Of a stretch of 5,927 nucleotides of DNA, positions 4,228 through 5,927 are shown in pieces. How positions within the stretch are numbered: the stretch's first letter is position 1; each line of letters starts with the position of its first letter. The position numbers and the translations under genes were made by a program. Below the pieces are notes generated by a model, which was given only the letters and a program-made list of their open reading frames with translations, did no database searches and was not told where the DNA came from. The stretch comes from Candidatus Egerieicola pullicola (GTDB lineage: Bacteria > Bacillota > Clostridia > Oscillospirales > Ruminococcaceae), in contig DVGY01000069.1 in the NCBI GenBank assembly GCA_018712465.1, forward strand, positions 1 through 5,927. The letters run 5' to 3'.

Positions 4228-5927
4228 GAGTATTGTATGACAGCAAAAATCCGGACTATAAAAAGCCCTTTGGCTGTCTGGAACAGAACCAATCCTGCTG
4301 GATGCGCATTCGGATCCCGGCGGAATGTCAGAGCAAAACCGTTACCCTGCGGCTGCGTGGAGAGTACACCGGTCCGGTGGAAGTGGCTATGACCCGCCAA
4401 GAGGAAACCGACGGCAGTTTTGAAGGCTATGAATCCTATGTGGGAAAGTTTTCCCTGAAGGAAAGCGACTTATACTTCTATTATTTCCATGTGGAAATGG
4501 AAAACGGGGTAATGGACCTGTATAAAGAAAACTTCCGGGACGTCATGATTGGAGACGAGCACTGCCCCCAATGGCAGCTCACCGTTTACCCCCAAGGCTA
4601 CACCACCCCCCGGTGCTTCCAGGGCCAAGTGATGTACCAGATCTTCCCGGACCGGTTCTTCCGCTACGGGGAATGCGACACCTCCGAAAAACTCACTCCC
4701 TTCCACCTTCATCAGGATGTCCACGACTGCCCTGAATACCGTCCGGACCAAAACGGCATCATCTGGAACAACGACTTTTTCGGCGGCAACCTGAAGGGCA
4801 TCGAAAAGAAACTTCCGTATTTAAAGCGGTTGAATGTATCGGTGATTTATCTAAACCCCATCTTTATGGCTTATTCCAACCACCGCTACGATACCGCCAA
4901 CTACCGCCGGGTGGATCCTCTGTTGGGCACCGAAGAGGATTTTCGCCAGCTCTGCACCTCCGCCCATCAGCTGGGGATGAAAATCATTCTGGACGGAGTA
5001 TTCAGCCATACCGGTTCCGACAGTTTGTACTTTGATAAATTAAACCGCTACGGCGGCGGCGCTTACCATGATCCCAACTCCAAGTACCACAGTTGGTACC
5101 AGTTCCACGGGGATAACTTGAAGGAGTACACCTCCTGGTGGGGGATCGACACTCTGCCCTGTGTGGAGGAGATGGATGACTCCTACCTGGACTATATCAT
5201 CCGGGGCGAGGACAGCGTACTGGCCCACTGGATGAAGCTGGGCGCGGACGGCTTCCGGTTGGATGTGGCAGACGAACTTCCCGACGAATTTATCCACCTG
5301 CTTCACAAACGGGTAAAGGAATTAAACCCCAACGGCCTGGTCATCGGTGAAGTCTGGGAAGACGCCTCCAATAAGGTGTCCTACAGCGTCCGGCGGCGAT
5401 ACTTCACCAATTTAGAGCTGGATGCCACCATGAACTATCCCTACAAGGACGCCATTATCGGCTTTGTGAAAGGGGAGATGGACGCCGGTGTCATGGCCCG
5501 ATCCATGATGACCATTGCGGAGAATTACCCCAAACCCATTTTGGACTGCGTCATGAACAGCCTCTCCACCCACGACACCATGCGGATCCTCACAGTGCTG
5601 GGTGCAGACCGATTTGATTATTCCCGGGACGAAAAAGCCGGGGCTAAAATCCCACCCCACCTGTACCGCACCGCCATCAAACGGGCCCGGGCTGCTGCCT
5701 TTTTACAGTTTATGCTCCCCGGCACCGGATGTATCTACTATGGGGACGAAGTAGGGTTGGAAGGATACGAAGATCCCTTTAACCGCCGCTATTTCCCCTG
5801 GGACGACATCAACGACGGGCTGCTGTTGTTCTACAAAACCATCACCGGCTTAAAGCAGTCCCATCCCGCCTTGCAGGTAGGTGACCTGAAGATCGTCACC
5901 GCCCAAGGACGGGTGCTGATCTTTACC
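4224..5927 (+). CDS. GH13 alpha-glycosidase (neopullulanase/maltodextrin-type), 3' truncated
   Basis: 568 codons are present and the frame is open at the right edge; probably only a short C-terminal part of the terminal beta domain is missing. It hydrolyses alpha-glucosidic bonds in maltodextrins or glycogen fragments. Without a signal peptide it should be cytoplasmic. Residues 1-130 are an N-terminal beta-sandwich-like domain beginning LYDSKNPDYKKPFG, usual for this group. The catalytic barrel starts at VMYQIFPDRFF (136-146) and contains NHRYDTANY (219-227), region I DGVFSHTG (257-264), region II GFRLDVADE with nucleophile Asp347, region III GEVWED with acid/base Glu376, region IV STHDTMR with Asp451, and GCIYYGDEVGLEGYEDPFNR (502-521). 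All three catalytic carboxylates are intact. An in-frame TAG at 4218-4220 makes ATG 4224 the first possible start; it lacks a good ribosome binding site. Divergent from glgP. Exact specificity (neopullulanase, cyclomaltodextrinase or alpha-glucosidase) cannot be decided from sequence. Confidence 0.93.
   Translation, partial: MRVLYDSKNPDYKKPFGCLEQNQSCWMRIRIPAECQSKTVTLRLRGEYTGPVEVAMTRQEETDGSFEGYESYVGKFSLKESDLYFYYFHVEMENGVMDLYKENFRDVMIGDEHCPQWQLTVYPQGYTTPRCFQGQVMYQIFPDRFFRYGECDTSEKLTPFHLHQDVHDCPEYRPDQNGIIWNNDFFGGNLKGIEKKLPYLKRLNVSVIYLNPIFMAYSNHRYDTANYRRVDPLLGTEEDFRQLCTSAHQLGMKIILDGVFSHTGSDSLYFDKLNRYGGGAYHDPNSKYHSWYQFHGDNLKEYTSWWGIDTLPCVEEMDDSYLDYIIRGEDSVLAHWMKLGADGFRLDVADELPDEFIHLLHKRVKELNPNGLVIGEVWEDASNKVSYSVRRRYFTNLELDATMNYPYKDAIIGFVKGEMDAGVMARSMMTIAENYPKPILDCVMNSLSTHDTMRILTVLGADRFDYSRDEKAGAKIPPHLYRTAIKRARAAAFLQFMLPGTGCIYYGDEVGLEGYEDPFNRRYFPWDDINDGLLLFYKTITGLKQSHPALQVGDLKIVTAQGRVLIFT

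Noticed and set aside
4200..5660. Minus-strand open frames opposite the GH13 gene (4200-4400, 4470-4751, 5040-5306, 5412-5660)
   Set aside because: They are antisense to conserved catalytic regions of a well-supported enzyme and have no family signature.

Overview
The window looks like chromosomal DNA from a Gram-positive, moderately GC-rich Clostridia-type bacterium (Oscillospiraceae/Ruminococcaceae-like). This is inferred from four things: purine-rich AAGGAGG-type ribosome binding sites, sigma-A-like promoters with 17-base spacers, the DUF2975 + small XRE regulator gene pair, and a clostridial-style intracellular GH13 alpha-glucosidase beside a glycogen phosphorylase. I see no insertion sequence, CRISPR array, tRNA or rRNA.

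Layout from left to right. (1) Positions 1-292, minus strand: the 5' end of a gene running off the left edge, resembling the N-terminus of DUF815-type AAA ATPases, with its own promoter at 330-358. (2) Positions 414-1272, minus strand: a complete two-gene transcription unit with promoter (1244-1272), DUF2975 membrane protein (712-1212), YozG-like XRE regulator (481-699) and intrinsic terminator (414-456). (3) Positions 1296-3950, minus strand: a complete glycogen/alpha-glucan phosphorylase gene (glgP, 1381-3807, GTG start), with promoter (3922-3950), a roughly 107-base structured leader and a cluster of hairpins downstream of its stop. (4) Positions 3808-4223: a 416-base AT-richer divergent intergenic region with two outward promoters, several inverted repeats, and one 40-codon open frame with a near-perfect ribosome binding site. 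(5) Positions 4224-5927, plus strand: a GH13 alpha-glycosidase gene cut off by the right edge after 568 codons.

The right half is a carbohydrate locus. The phosphorylase would release glucose-1-phosphate from alpha-1,4-glucan chains. The GH13 enzyme, which has no signal peptide and is presumably cytoplasmic, would hydrolyse maltodextrins or branched remnants. The divergent arrangement and the inverted repeats over the GH13 promoter suggest local transcriptional control, but no regulator gene for it lies in the window. The left half is a membrane protein/regulator pair of unknown physiological role, probably self-regulated.

I found no clear evidence of a new multi-gene system. The least-explained sequence is the divergent intergenic region and its mini-ORFs, followed by the cysteine-rich DUF2975 protein.
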